The notes beneath the pieces were generated by a model. It was not told where the DNA came from, did no database searches, and worked only from the letters and a program-made list of their open reading frames with translations. 64,000 nt of DNA from Echinarachnius parma (lineage: Eukaryota; Echinodermata; Echinoidea; Clypeasteroida; Echinarachniidae): NCBI GenBank assembly GCA_037951105.1, contig JBAMJV010003763.1, positions 7,501 to 71,500 of the forward strand, given 5' to 3'. Both the position numbers and the translations under genes were made by a program. Of the stretch, positions 48,474 to 57,904 are shown one piece after another. Within the stretch, counting starts at the first letter, position 1. Each line of letters begins with the position of its first letter.

Positions 48474-48881
48474 TTACAGGGACTTAGTAACATTGTCCAA
48501 ATCCTCAAAATAAAATTTTAATTCTAGCGGTTCCCTCATACCTTGTTGTATTCGTATTACCAATAAAATCATGGGACAGGTTTCGGTTTTTCAAATTTCC
48601 CTTTCGTTACAAAGATATGTACGATCAAAGTATTCAGATAAGAAAAACTCCCCCGAATTGTAGAAAAACTCCCCCAGAGTTTTTCTTACCGTGTACAAAG
48701 TGAGTGCAGTGAGTTAGTGACTATCACTTTGCATTTTCGCTCATTACTTGGCCATGCAATGTCCATTTGACTTGAAATTTTCACACAATACCCTGTGGAC
48801 ATATGAGATAACAACAATATACATTGCATCAACCATTCATCACTTTTTGTACATGTCAACAAAGTTACTAGATCCCTTTAA
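48474..48881 (-). mobile_element. MITE family C, inverted copy
   Basis: Reverse complement of the elements at 29549-30316: begins TTACAGGGACTTAGTAACAT and ends AGTTACTAGATCCCTTTAA. The interior duplicates 'gaaaaactcccc' once more than the other copies. Confidence 0.85.
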
Positions 48882-49441
48882 CCTTTTTTCAGAAAATGTT
48901 ATTTGTTAACTTGCTGGCACAATGTATTCTCATTGCCATAGGCACATCAGTAACTCATTGGCCTTTTCTTAATTTTGCACTCAAGATGTCAAATATTTTC
49001 TCTATCTTGATTTGTTGAAATCTGTTCTGAAATGTATTAACAATACATCCTAAACTATGATTTCAGGATGTAGTATTGACCATGTATGAGTCAATTTCAT
49101 GAACATAATTTAAAACTGAATACATGTTGTAATATTGTCATAAGTCTAAAAATAAAACTGCTGAACAAATTTAAATATACTTATAAATACTTCCGGAGAA
49201 AAAACAAATCGAGTTTGTGTGAGGTTTTGTCTTTTATTATACGAACACATAGATACAGGTGCATTAATGGACAAAATTGTAGTTACAATATTAAACAAGC
49301 CTTTTTATTTATTGGCAATGGATAGCAATCCTACCAGTAAATGTATCGATTTAAATGCATTTCTCATATCAAATATCTCTTTGTATTGATATATTCTTGT
49401 TGAAAATAGAAATTATCATTTCAAATTAAATCGTTTTGCAG

Positions 49442-49867
49442 CTCAAAGAATCGGCGGACTACCCAGAAAGCATCGACAGCACAGACTACCCTACCCCTTC
49501 AACGACGACGCACACCTCCCCGTCGCCCACGGCAACCACACCCTCGGAGGAAGGCTACCCCGCACGATCATTCCACGAGAAGCTGGTGCGAGACCGACAG
49601 AAGGGGCTCGAGCGCGCGGAGGTCGCGAAAACGTCGCAGGAGAAGGCACGCCGTCCGACCACGAAGCGGCTGAGCATGGGCATCATGGGGAGGGTGGCGG
49701 CATTCAACAGCGGGGAGGCGTTCAAGAAAGGGGACTCGGATGAGGAAGGGGATTGTGGAGAGAGGGAGACCTCTTCCAGCAGGAACAGCGTGACCAGTTC
49801 CATCGCCAGCATCACCCAACCTGCCCCCCGCCAGACTAGACCTCCATTGGTCGCCACAAAATCTGAG
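49442..49867 (+). CDS. LMO7: LMO7-like exon: Ser/Thr-rich and basic linker before PDZ
   Basis: 426 bp, 142 codons, phase 0 to 0. Starts LKESADYPESIDSTDYPTPS, passes through a Thr/Ser/Pro stretch, then a charged segment SFHEKLVRDRQKGLERAEVA and the basic KRLSMGIMGRVAAF, ending TRPPLVATKSE. Acceptor 'atcgttttgcag', donor 'gag|gttagt'. Strong exon-like base composition against an AT-rich background. The ARRPTTKRLS surroundings look like basophilic kinase sites (inference). The antisense ORFs here are composition shadows. No named domain; position between DUF4757 and PDZ matches the linker of LMO7. Confidence 0.93.
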
Positions 49868-50273
49868 GTTAGTTCTAATCAAATCTTTTGAATTAATTTA
49901 TATGCATGTTGCCTTTTGTTACCTTTTTCTTATTATTGTACTCACTACGGCTTTCTCATCATGTTCTGCCAAGCCCTGTTTCTTCCTCCTCTCCATCTTT
50001 TCATCTCCCTAGTTATTCATCTCTCTGTTTCATTATGTTTCTTCTTTCCAACATCCCCGTTTCCCTTCCCTCCTCCTCATCTTCTTCCACATCATATGTA
50101 TCAGTGATTAGCATCATTATTTTCTTCCTATTTGCATCATCATTCCTATCTTGAAATGTTCAAGGTATCGTTCTGAAAACTATGATAATAAAAGATGACT
50201 TTTTATTATATAATATTTTAATCTTGATATCAGTCATACATTAGACAAAATATTCTCCTTTATTATCTTGCAG
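49868..50273. other. LMO7: Short intron, pyrimidine-rich
   Basis: 406 bp with a long T/C-rich stretch (49905-50155) that creates meaningless open frames, then AT-rich sequence to the acceptor 'ttatcttgcag'. Nothing else seen. Confidence 0.8.
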
Positions 50274-50403
50274 GATCGAGGTGGCTTTACAGAGCAAACC
50301 ATCACCATGACCAGAAGACCACGGGCACAGGGAGGTTTTGGCTTTACAGTAACTGGTGGGATCGACAAGAAGAAACCGATCGTTGTCAAGGGAATCGATC
50401 CAG
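50274..50403 (+). CDS. LMO7: LMO7-like exon: N-terminal half of PDZ domain
   Basis: 130 bp, phase 0 in, one base left over. Encodes DRGGFTEQTITMTRRPRAQG, then GFGFTVTGGIDKKKPIVVKG and IDP. GFGF is the carboxylate-binding loop of a PDZ (GLGF class), preceded by the expected basic residues, and IVVKGIDPG forms strand B/C and the turn before GSTAG. In human LMO7 the corresponding PDZ contains LDFGFTIKW..GIFVASVEAGSPA, the same layout. PDZ domains bind C-terminal tails of junctional membrane proteins. Acceptor 'ttatcttgcag', donor 'ccag|gtaaga'. Confidence 0.96.
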
Positions 50404-51088
50404 GTAAGATCCTTTTAATATTATTATACTTTTTATTGATATTATTATTTGGGGCCAGTATTTAAAACCAGTGCATCAGTCACACAAGACAATACAGTAT
50501 AAATTTGAACCTCTGAGAGAAGATAGAGAAGAAAAGGGAGAAAAGATGACAGTTACAAGTGGGCTCATAACGGTAAAATGATTTAATGTTGTCCCGAGAC
50601 ATGTGAGCACTCTATCATGGTTTCCTCATGACAATTTTAGGTATATAGTCTAGTAAAGAGGAACTAGTACAATTACTGTGGGTGTTGATCCAGATAAGTT
50701 TCACATTTGTGTAGTTGACCCCCCCCCCCCCCCCCCCCCCCCCAACCCCCAACCCCCATGTTAAAAGCCATTATAAACCTTGAAAAGAATCTTTATTTTT
50801 TATTTTCAGGGATTCAGGGGGAAAATTTATAATTTGAACCATATTAAAAAGATTTGTCAGTCTGATACATGCTTTAGTCCAAGCTTCATGTTTACCAAAT
50901 ATGTCTAGTTACGATTGTTTTTTAATGCTTATTTTTTATTTTCATAGTTCATGATTTCTTATTTGTTGCCCTGCAAGTGTAAATTAGTTACTATTCTTAT
51001 GTTATATTGTATTTTAGGTAATTTGGTCATTCTAAATCAACTAACGACACATTTTTCTGTTCTTTTATCATTGTAATTTTGCTAACAG
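50404..51088. other. LMO7: Intron splitting the PDZ domain
   Basis: 685 bp. Contains a run of about 25 C (50719-50743) and a possible weak relic of the preceding exon (50656-50699). No exon. Confidence 0.75.
50656..50699 (+). pseudogene. Possible decayed copy of the 3' end of exon 50274-50403
   Basis: 'aagaggaactagtacaatta' followed by 'ctgtgggtgttgatccagataag' resembles exon bases ending 'ggaatcgatccag|gtaag', with the donor changed to ataag. The match is short and imperfect; I list it because other exons of this gene show the same phenomenon. Confidence 0.35.
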
Positions 51089-51244
51089 GAAGTACAGCCG
51101 GTGATAGCAACCTGCAGATAGGAGATGAAATCATCCTCATCAATAACGAGAAGACGAGAACCTTTGACCACGATGACATCCAGTACAGCATCAGTCAGGC
51201 CGTGCTCTCTGGAAAACTGGCCCTCAAAGTCAGGAGATACGATG
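51089..51244 (+). CDS. LMO7: LMO7-like exon: C-terminal half of PDZ domain
   Basis: 156 bp. Two bases complete the Gly codon, giving GSTAGDSNLQIGDEIILINN, then EKTRTFDHDDIQYSISQAVL and SGKLALKVRRYD. LQIGDEIILIN is the classical PDZ strand (LxxGDxILxVNG), and KVRRY matches MDVRRYG at the end of the LMO7 PDZ. Helix B begins with His (FDHDDIQ), the position that selects Ser/Thr at ligand -2 in class I PDZs. Donor 'gatg|gtaaga'. Confidence 0.96.
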
Positions 51245-51573
51245 GTAAGAACTGCTTGTTCTTTTTCTTATATATTTTGGACCTATCAAAGGCATTCCAT
51301 TCACATTCAGGAAAACAAAAAAATGTCAAAATCAATAAAGAAAACATGGTGTAAATAGAACTCTCAAGTTGCTTGGATTGGATGATATAATTCATTAGTG
51401 GATTAAATACCATTTCTTAAGGAGATTAAAAACAGAGGTAGCTGTCATAAGTTCAAGTAGACTTGTGGTCTGGGTCTTTTAAAATGAAGACACTACATAT
51501 GTTATGCAAAGGAATTATGACTTTTTTTGATAACTTTCAATTTTCAATGAATTGTATTTGTTGTTCATTCTAG
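51245..51573. other. LMO7: Short intron after PDZ
   Basis: 329 bp, AT-rich, donor gtaaga, acceptor 'tgttcattctag'. Nothing else seen. Confidence 0.85.
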
Positions 51574-52153
51574 ACCCCTCCCAACTCAGACCACGTTCCA
51601 TTTCTACGTCGTCGTCCGCGTCGGTCTCGGAAACCCAGATGAAACAAGAGATGGAGAGGGAGAACAGATGGAGGGAAGAGGAGGAGAGGATGAGGAGAGA
51701 AGAGGAGAGGCAGCGAGAGGAGGAACGAAGGATGGATATGGAGAGGAGGAGGGAAGAGGAGAGGAGAAGGGAAGAAGAGAGGCGGGCGGTCGAGAGACAA
51801 AGGGAGGAGGAACGACGCATGGAAGAACAGAGGAGGAGAGAAGAGGAGAGACGAATGGAGGAAAATCGGCGGAGAGAAGAAGAGCGAAGGAAAGAAGAGG
51901 AGAGGAGGCACAGGGAGGCAGTAGAGGAGGATGAGGATGAGAGGAGATGGAGAGAGGGACAGCAGAGGGATCAGGAGGCAGAGTGGAGGAGGAGGGTGGA
52001 GGAGGAGAGGAGACAACGCGAAGAGGACGAGGAGGAGGAGGAGGAGGAAGAGGAGGAGGAGGAAGAAGATGAGCATGCCCCCAAAGCACATTCCATCAAT
52101 GCCCTGTCCAAGGCCAAACAACTCTTGAACGAACTTGGAGATCTTGAGAGCAG
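51574..52153 (+). CDS. LMO7: LMO7-like exon: long Glu/Arg-rich helix (coiled coil or single alpha-helix)
   Basis: 580 bp, the second largest exon. After DPSQLRPRSISTSSSASVSE come about 140 residues dominated by Glu and Arg in blocks such as RREEERQREEERRMDMERRR, then a run of 13 Glu (encoded by GAG/GAA, 52034-52072), and then KAHSINALSKAKQLLNELGD. The alternation of E3-4 with R2-3 is typical of single alpha-helices or highly charged coiled coils. LMO7 and LIMCH1 also carry EEERRRQ-type helices in this part. Likely expandable through the purine-rich repeats. The minus-strand 232-aa frame is a shadow of this purine bias. Acceptor 'cattctag', donor 'agcag|gtgaga'. Confidence 0.95.
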
Positions 52154-52303
52154 GTGAGAGATGGACATGATAAGAAATTATATTATTGAAGGGATGGTTT
52201 TGTTCCAGCCTTGAACTAAAAATATTCTTTAAATCCTTACAGGTGGATTGAATCCTTAAACATATCACATTTGTGATATCTGATTTTTGCTTCTCAGTTT
52301 TAT

Positions 52304-52338
52304 TCTGATCTCTGTAGTTTTGATGAGACTCTGAGGTG
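52304..52338 (+). pseudogene. Duplicate of the start of exon 52420-52508, with acceptor
   Basis: 'ctgatctctgtag' then 'ttttgatgagactctgaggt' copies 'ctgatttctctgcag' then 'ttttgatgagacaccgaga' 102 bp downstream. The AG acceptor is intact. 52318-52335 could even be read as an 18-nt micro-exon ending in gtgctt and would keep phase, though the donor is weak. More likely a relic. Confidence 0.7.
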
Positions 52339-52419
52339 CTTTGAGTTGTATGAACTGTATGTATCCCCAGTCAATGAATGGATTAACTTTCTAGTGGTTC
52401 TGTTCTGATTTCTCTGCAG

Positions 52420-52508
52420 TTTTGATGAGACACCGAGAGAGACTCCAAAGCCCGTCGAGGGTGGGAAATATACCAATGGAGATGCATGGAGGGAACTGGA
52501 AAAGAGGG
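52420..52508 (+). CDS. LMO7: LMO7-like exon: short charged segment
   Basis: 89 bp. The first base completes AGT with the previous exon; one base is left over. Encodes SFDETPRETPKPVEGGKYTN then GDAWRELEKE. Acceptor 'tgatttctctgcag', donor 'gagg|gtaaga'. Short and without a named domain; identified by splice signals and phase continuity with 52153. Its 3' phase (one base) does not match the strongest acceptor of the next exon (see 54654). Confidence 0.85.
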
Positions 52509-52548
52509 TAAGAATGGGTTAACAAATTAACTTTAGATGTCTATATCA

Positions 52549-52793
52549 AGAGCTTATTTCCAAAAGGGGCTATATCCACTTTTTCAATTTCAGAGAAAAT
52601 CAGGATTCTTTGTCCAACTTTGTACACGTGCCTATGGGAATATGAAAATTGAACGTTCCATATTTTGATTTTGATCTCGTAATTCGTCCTAAAATTCAGA
52701 TTTCTAGATAGCTACGTAGCTTATTAATGCGCTGATATCGTTAACTAATTTTTTATGGAAAGTGGATATAGCCCCTTTTGGAATTAAGCCATT
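52549..52793. mobile_element. Inverted-repeat MITE, 'ccaaaaggggctatatccac' ends
   Basis: The left arm reads tttccaaaaggggctatatc then 'cacttttt'; the right arm reads aaagtggatatagccccttt then 'tggaa'. About 245 bp, interior unrelated. No coding sequence. Confidence 0.8.
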
Positions 52794-53220
52794 ATGTCTT
52801 CAGGTGTTGAAAATTGTTCTATATATATTCACTGCACTGATGTATATTTTGACTCAACCAGGAAAGTATTATTTTGTAAATGTAAAGATTTATTATTTAG
52901 AGTAGAATAGTTTCACAACTTTTTCTAGTTCGCTTCTTCAGTAATCTGCTTCAGTAATCTGCGAATCCCCATCCCGTCTAGATGAAGAAGCAACCTAGAA
53001 ACATTGTGAATCTGTAATACTCAAAATAATAAGTCTAGTGGAATAGATTTTAATTCCCCTTTTTCCCATTTCTCCTGCTATTTTGATGTATACTTATAAT
53101 AGTGCATGCCACATATTTCATTGCTATTAAAATGATGTGTATGTATGTCATATGTATTGATTAAAGCTATATTCCTGTTTAACCATTGATTATTATTTCT
53201 CAAATTATGTACATATCTAT

Positions 53221-54287
53221 TAAGCCTGGGTCGGAACGGTCGGAAGACCGGAATCCGTCCGGTGTGTGCGTGTTCCGGTTTTGTTTTCTCCATTCCGGTA
53301 TTCCGATGAAACAATGTAATACATAAAGAATATCTTATATATTTTGTAGTAGAAAACTATCAGAAGAAAACAAATGACAAAAAAGTACAAGAAAGACGAT
53401 GTCGAATGCAACTTACAACGACAAGAAATCCGCTGCGTTTATTATGAAAGCCGATCTAGACTAGTACTAGTAGCTACTATACCCGGCCCGCGCGGCGCGC
53501 CCCGCACAGTCATGCGCTATAATGCAGCTGCTACCATAGCGCTCAGCTCGAGCTGCACACATGTACTGTTAACGATTCTCAATTAAACGTTGACATCCAG
53601 TCCGCCCTCTTTCGGTTACTAATGCTCGATACAACCCGCCATATCACTCGTATACTTTGCGTACAGGTTACGGGTCTATTTTCTTACGCAAGAATCCATC
53701 CGCCGGGACTTCCCCAATTCCCGGCGGATGGATTCTTGCGTAAGAAAATAGACCCGTAACCTGCACGCAAAGTATACGAGTGATATGGCGGGTTGTATTG
53801 AGCATTAGTAACCGAAAGAGGGCGGACTGGATGTCAACGTTTAATTGAGAATTATCGTTTAATCTAATTAACAGTACATGTGCAGCTCGAGCTGAGCGCT
53901 ATGGTAGCAGCTGCATAGCGCATGACTGTGCGGGGCGCGCCGGGCCGGGTAGCTACTAGTAGCCTACTAGTCTAGATCGGCTTTCATAATAAACGCAGCG
54001 GATTTCTTGTCGTTGTAAGTTGCATTCGACATTGTCTTTCTTGTACTTTTTTGTCATTTGTTTTCTTCTGATAGTTTTCTACTACAAAATTTTCCGCGAG
54101 GCAGTTGAGTTGGCCTGTCTCGCAGCGCGGGGCCTGCCTGCGCTGCCGAAGCTATGGCAGACCTTCTAGTGCGTGTTCGTTCCGTATCATTCATTGGCAG
54201 GTTGTTTTTTTATCGGAATACCGGATTCCGACCGGCACAACACCGGCGGATTCCGGAACAAAAAAATTCCGACATGACTCAGGCTTA
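53221..54287. mobile_element. 1.07-kb fold-back element with 8-bp target duplication (hAT-like)
   Basis: Flanked by ATATCTAT on both sides (53213-53220 and 54288-54295). Outer ends are TAAGCCTGGGTC and GACTCAGGCTTA, followed by 'ccggaat' words in opposite orientation. Inside, 53341-53708 and 53719-54090 are reverse complements of about 370 nt with few differences and a 10-nt loop. The right flank carries an unpaired ~110-bp GC-rich stretch. CpG and GCGC words are retained in both arms, suggesting youth. The 8-bp duplication is typical of hAT (also P or Merlin) elements. No transposase. Confidence 0.9.
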
Positions 54288-54653
54288 ATATCTATCCATA
54301 TATCTGCAACAAATTTTGTTACGTTCTTGCTTCTCATCAATACAATCTTTATCCTGATTCTTTAATTGGCCATTTGTTTGCAAGAAATATGCTGCAAGTA
54401 TGTGTTGTGTGTCAAAATGAATGGATTCCTGAGTGCTGTTTTCATTAAAAAAATTAGTAAAGTTCATAGAGTTGTCCTTTAATTATTCATAAGCAGCTTG
54501 ATTGAAGTATAAAAATTGAGGCTCATTTACAGCATTCACAAAAATTAATGTGATGAATCGCTTATTATCAAGAACACACGCTTGCTTGCTTTTATTCAGT
54601 TAAATGCATGTATCCCAATTTTCTCTTTCTGCTCCCACCCTCTATGTACGCAG

Positions 54654-55067
54654 CCACCTCCCTACCCAAGGGACCAAACAGATTCAAAACCCCCTCCTGT
54701 AGGCCTCCTGTCCCCGTCCCCGTCCCAATCCCCACCCCACAGTGCCCCCTCATCCCCTGGGCCTTCACCCCTCTCCTCCCCCGTCCTCTCCCTACCCCTC
54801 TCTGATACCCTCCCAAACGATGCCTCTGACGTCTTCCCCAAGGGTGCCCCTGCCCCCCTCCCCGGTGACATCCCCGACCCCCTCAACACAAGTAGCCCCA
54901 CCCTAGACCAGATGAATGGGGGTGGGGCTGTGGCTAGTGGTTACCATGGTAATGGTTGGGATGATGATGGGGGTGGTGGTGGTGATGGTTTGAGGGAGGA
55001 GGGGGGTACGGGTTACTACCTCGACGATACCCTAGGCACGGAAGATGATTCCTTCTTCGCCTCGGAG
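54654..55067 (+). CDS. LMO7: LMO7-like exon: Pro/Ser-rich then Gly/Asp-rich segment
   Basis: 414 bp, 138 codons when started after 'tatgtacgcag', ending phase 0 at 'gag|gtgagt'. Encodes PPPYPRDQTDSKPPPVGLLS, about 50 residues of Pro/Ser, then LDQMNGGGAVASGYHGNGWD, a poly-Gly/Asp stretch and GYYLDDTLGTEDDSFFASE. The only open frame over this stretch is this one. Phase problem: the previous exon leaves one base, whereas this acceptor needs none. Using the inner acceptor 'accaaacag' (exon from 54682) restores phase and gives ...EDSKPPPVGLL. Otherwise an unseen exon lies between. The 5' boundary is therefore uncertain. Confidence 0.85.
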
Positions 55068-56895
55068 GTGAGTGCGGCATCTGTTCCAGAGATGATAGAT
55101 GATCTTAGAGTTGTGCTGTGCATCCTCTAACCCTCTTCATTAAACTCCAAAACATCTCTAACAGTGTTACCCAATTCCTTGTAACTCAACCCCATAATAT
55201 CTAACATTAATATCTGATTCCTCCTATTAACCCAACCAGAAAACATCTTTATATTGACCAAGAAACCCTCGCTTAGCTTTAAAACTAGTAATCTAACCCC
55301 CCAATAATCTTACCTTATCCTAAACCTCTTCATTCTTCCACAAACATTCGAACTTGTCATTCTACTGGCAGACACATTGTGTGAAGTAGTGTGCTTTATT
55401 AAGTATCCACCACATGCATGTGTTTGTTTTGGTATTAGTATATTTTTTAGCACATTTCTGTTATCCATTTTTAAACCTTCCCATTATATATTTTGATGAT
55501 CTTTGTCAGTTTGTTTTTTTACTAATCAGGCTTAAAACATTGATTCACTCGTTTCATTTTGGTTTTGTTTGTTCTAATTTTTACTCTCAGTTTAAGAAAA
55601 TTATACTACAGTAGCAAAATCCTGATATTGAAAATTGTAAATCTTTTAATGCAAATGTGATGAAGTTCACATTCAAATGTACATTGTATATCAGTAATAT
55701 ATGCCCTGCATTGACAGTTATGCGTCATGTCCTGAGGGGCTATGTAAAAGTATGTTCACTTTTTACTCTTGTTCCTTTGTTGAATTTACAATAAAGTGAT
55801 ATCAAACCAAATCAAATCAAATTTTTGTTATATTTTATCTGGATCTGACAAGGCCTCACACAGGGCTCAAATTAAGCCCTGGGGGCAGGGGCCCGATTAC
55901 GGACCAGCGACATGTACCATGGTAATTAGCATCATTGGCTCTAGCTCATCGATGTCAATATGCTAGAGTAACATACAAATCAACAGAACTTAGCAGAGCA
56001 CACATGCACCCCTTACTCATTCAACCGTAAATGGTATGACAAGCATATCTAGAGATCAGTGGAACTAGGGCTGGTCCTGGGTCATGATCGTGCTCTCGGA
56101 CACTGGCCCACTGGCCCAGGGCTAGCAAAATGTAATTAGTGCCAAATATAACCCAACTGAAAGGGCAACCACATATCAGACTTGGGGCCACCAAATTCAG
56201 GTTTATGGGCCACTAAAATTTGAGAAGCCTCGATTTCACTTGCCCAACTGAGCCACAGAGAAAGTGATGATTTATTTCTTCCATTCGTCTTATGTTGAAC
56301 ATAACAAGTTTAGATAATTTGTGTACATAATTCCTTTCATGTTCTGCGTTTTATTACTCACATGTACTTATATAAAAACCATATTTTGCAGTGTTTTTAA
56401 AATTTTTATTAACTGCAATATTGAATTTCATGTACATTGTACATCATATTGTACTATTTTTTGTTAAACTAAAAAAGAATCTGAATGTTTAAAGACAAAT
56501 GTTTTTCTTTCCTTTTTCATTAAAACTCTGTTCATTGAACCATTATTGATAAAAATCTGTAATGTCCCTCAATAGGTGATCAACTCGATCAGTGGTAAAG
56601 AACCTTATCTCTTAAACCAAAGCTCAAAGATCCAAATCTCTGTTAGAGGTTTATTTGGTTAATTGCATTTGAAAAGCTATCAAATTCATATTTTCCACTC
56701 ACTTTTAAATATTGGAACAGCTGCACAAGATACCCTCACCCTAGGCATGATGCCCTGTTATTCATTAGTTTGTTACTTTCTTAGTTGAATTATTAAAGTC
56801 ATAAATTCATATTTAAAAGTGTAATGTCGTACTAATAATCTGACCTTATGCAATGCCATTTACACTGTTATTTAAACCTGGAGTTTTGAAACCGT

Positions 56896-57081
56896 TTACA
56901 AAGTGAGTGCAGTGAGTTAGTGAATATCACTTTGCATTTTCGCTCATTACTTGGCCATGCAATGTCCATTTGACTTGAAATTTTCACACAATACCCTGTG
57001 GACATATGAGATAACAATATACATTGCATCAACCCTTCATCACTTTTTGCATATGTAAACAAAGTTACTAGATCCCTTTAA
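56896..57081 (-). mobile_element. MITE family C, truncated copy
   Basis: Matches the right part of 48474-48881 from 'tacaaagtgagtgcagtgag' to the terminal AGATCCCTTTAA. The other half is missing. Confidence 0.85.
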
Positions 57082-57097
57082 GAGCTTAAAAATATAT

Positions 57098-57625
57098 ATA
57101 CAGTCAAACCTGCTCTAGCGACCACGTATTTAAAGACCACCTGTCTATAGAGACCAATTATCTAAGCTCCCTTGAATGCAGTTTACCTGTAAATGAACCT
57201 GTCTATAGAGAACCACCTGCTGATAAAGACCACATTTTCTGTCTCCCTTGGGTGGTCTTTATAAACAGGTTTGACTGTATATGAACCTGTCTATAGAGAC
57301 CACCGGTTGATAAAGACCTCCTTTACTGTCTCCCTTGGGTGGTCTTTATAAACAGGTTTGACTGTATATGAACCTGTCTTTAGAGACCACCTGTTGATAA
57401 AGACCACCTTTTCTGTCTCCCTTGGGTAGTCTTTATAAACAGGTTTGACTGTATATAAACCTGTCTATAGAGACCACCTGCTGATAAAGACCACATTTTC
57501 TGCCTCTCGGGTGGTCTTTATAGACAGGTTTGACTGTATATGAACCTGTCTATAGAGACCACCTGTTGATACAGACCACATTTTCTGTCTCCCTTGGATG
57601 GTCTTTATAGACCGGTTTAACTGTG
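57098..57625. repeat. Minisatellite of ~87-bp hairpin units
   Basis: 'gaacctgtctatagagacca' recurs near 57198, 57283, 57369, 57456 (variant) and 57541. Each repeat continues to 'tctgtctcccttgggtggtc' and 'tttataaacaggtttgactg'. The beginning and end of each unit are complementary, so each unit can fold on itself. A diverged first unit starts near 57098. Confidence 0.88.
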
Positions 57626-57701
57626 CATATAAAGCACTTTATAAATGGCATATTATTTCCATTATCATCACTTCTTCTTTTCAATTTGTTGCTGCTAGCA
57701 G

Positions 57702-57842
57702 GCAGCTAAGGAAGATGACATGAACTCTCAGGAGGCGGATGAGTTTGAGGAGGAGATCATGGATAGATTGCGGGAGGAAGAGAAGAAGGAGGCGGAGAGA
57801 GAGGAGGTGCACAGACAGATAGAGGAAGATGAAAGCAACAAG
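57702..57842 (+). CDS. LMO7: LMO7-like exon: Glu/Lys/Arg helix segment, founder of tandem array
   Basis: 141 bp, 47 codons, phase 0 to 0. Encodes AAKEDDMNSQEADEFEEEIM, then DRLREEEKKEAEREEVHRQI and EEDESNK; predicted helical. The acceptor region reads tgctag|cag|gcagct: the two AGs three bases apart (NAGNAG) would add or omit one Gln without changing frame. Donor 'aag|gtaatt'. The second half plus the donor and following intron is repeated about eight times downstream. Confidence 0.88.
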
Positions 57843-57904
57843 GTAATTATCATACACTTATGATATAATGCCTTGTTATTCTCTCATGGATTTTTATCGT
57901 GATG

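Larger units (their letters stand above)
42146..49441. other. LMO7: Large intron with one candidate small exon
   Basis: About 7.3 kb, AT-rich. Contains a G-rich dispersed repeat (43390-43550), the candidate 60-nt exon (43652-43711), a minisatellite fragment (44208-44285), a 'tttatatagcgcctatcac' repeat (44350-44405), inverted-repeat elements at 45760-46001 and 47122-47461, an 81-bp TTAA element (46108-46188), MITE family A copy 4 (47988-48211) and MITE family C (48474-48881). Confidence 0.65.
52509..54653. other. LMO7: Intron occupied by two inverted-repeat elements
   Basis: About 2.1 kb. Half of it is the fold-back element 53221-54287; another 245 bp is the MITE 52549-52793. 52804-52841 (38 nt, cttcag|...|gtatat) would correct the phase between neighbouring exons if it were spliced in, but its peptide GVENCSIYIHCTD is unconvincing. 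Confidence 0.65.
55068..57701. other. LMO7: Intron with LINE-like tail, dispersed repeats and minisatellite
   Basis: About 2.6 kb. 55690-55830 ends 'caataaagtgatatcaaacc' followed by 'aaatcaaatcaaat', resembling the 3' tail of a retroelement. 56100-56260 is a 'cacttgcccaactg' dispersed repeat, 56896-57081 is the end of a family C MITE, and 57098-57625 is a minisatellite. No exon. Confidence 0.65.

Noticed and set aside
49906-50154. Ser/Phe/Leu-rich ORFs resembling a membrane protein
   Set aside because: Translation of a T/C-rich intron segment between two well-defined exons.
51570-52268. 232-aa minus-strand ORF (Leu/Pro/Ser-rich) and several other frames over the Glu/Arg exon
   Set aside because: Shadow of the purine-biased coding exon on the + strand, whose frame is phased with flanking exons and a PDZ domain.
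57098-57625. CRISPR-like regular repeats
   Set aside because: Eukaryotic minisatellite: units are contiguous with no unique spacers, and the context is an animal gene intron.
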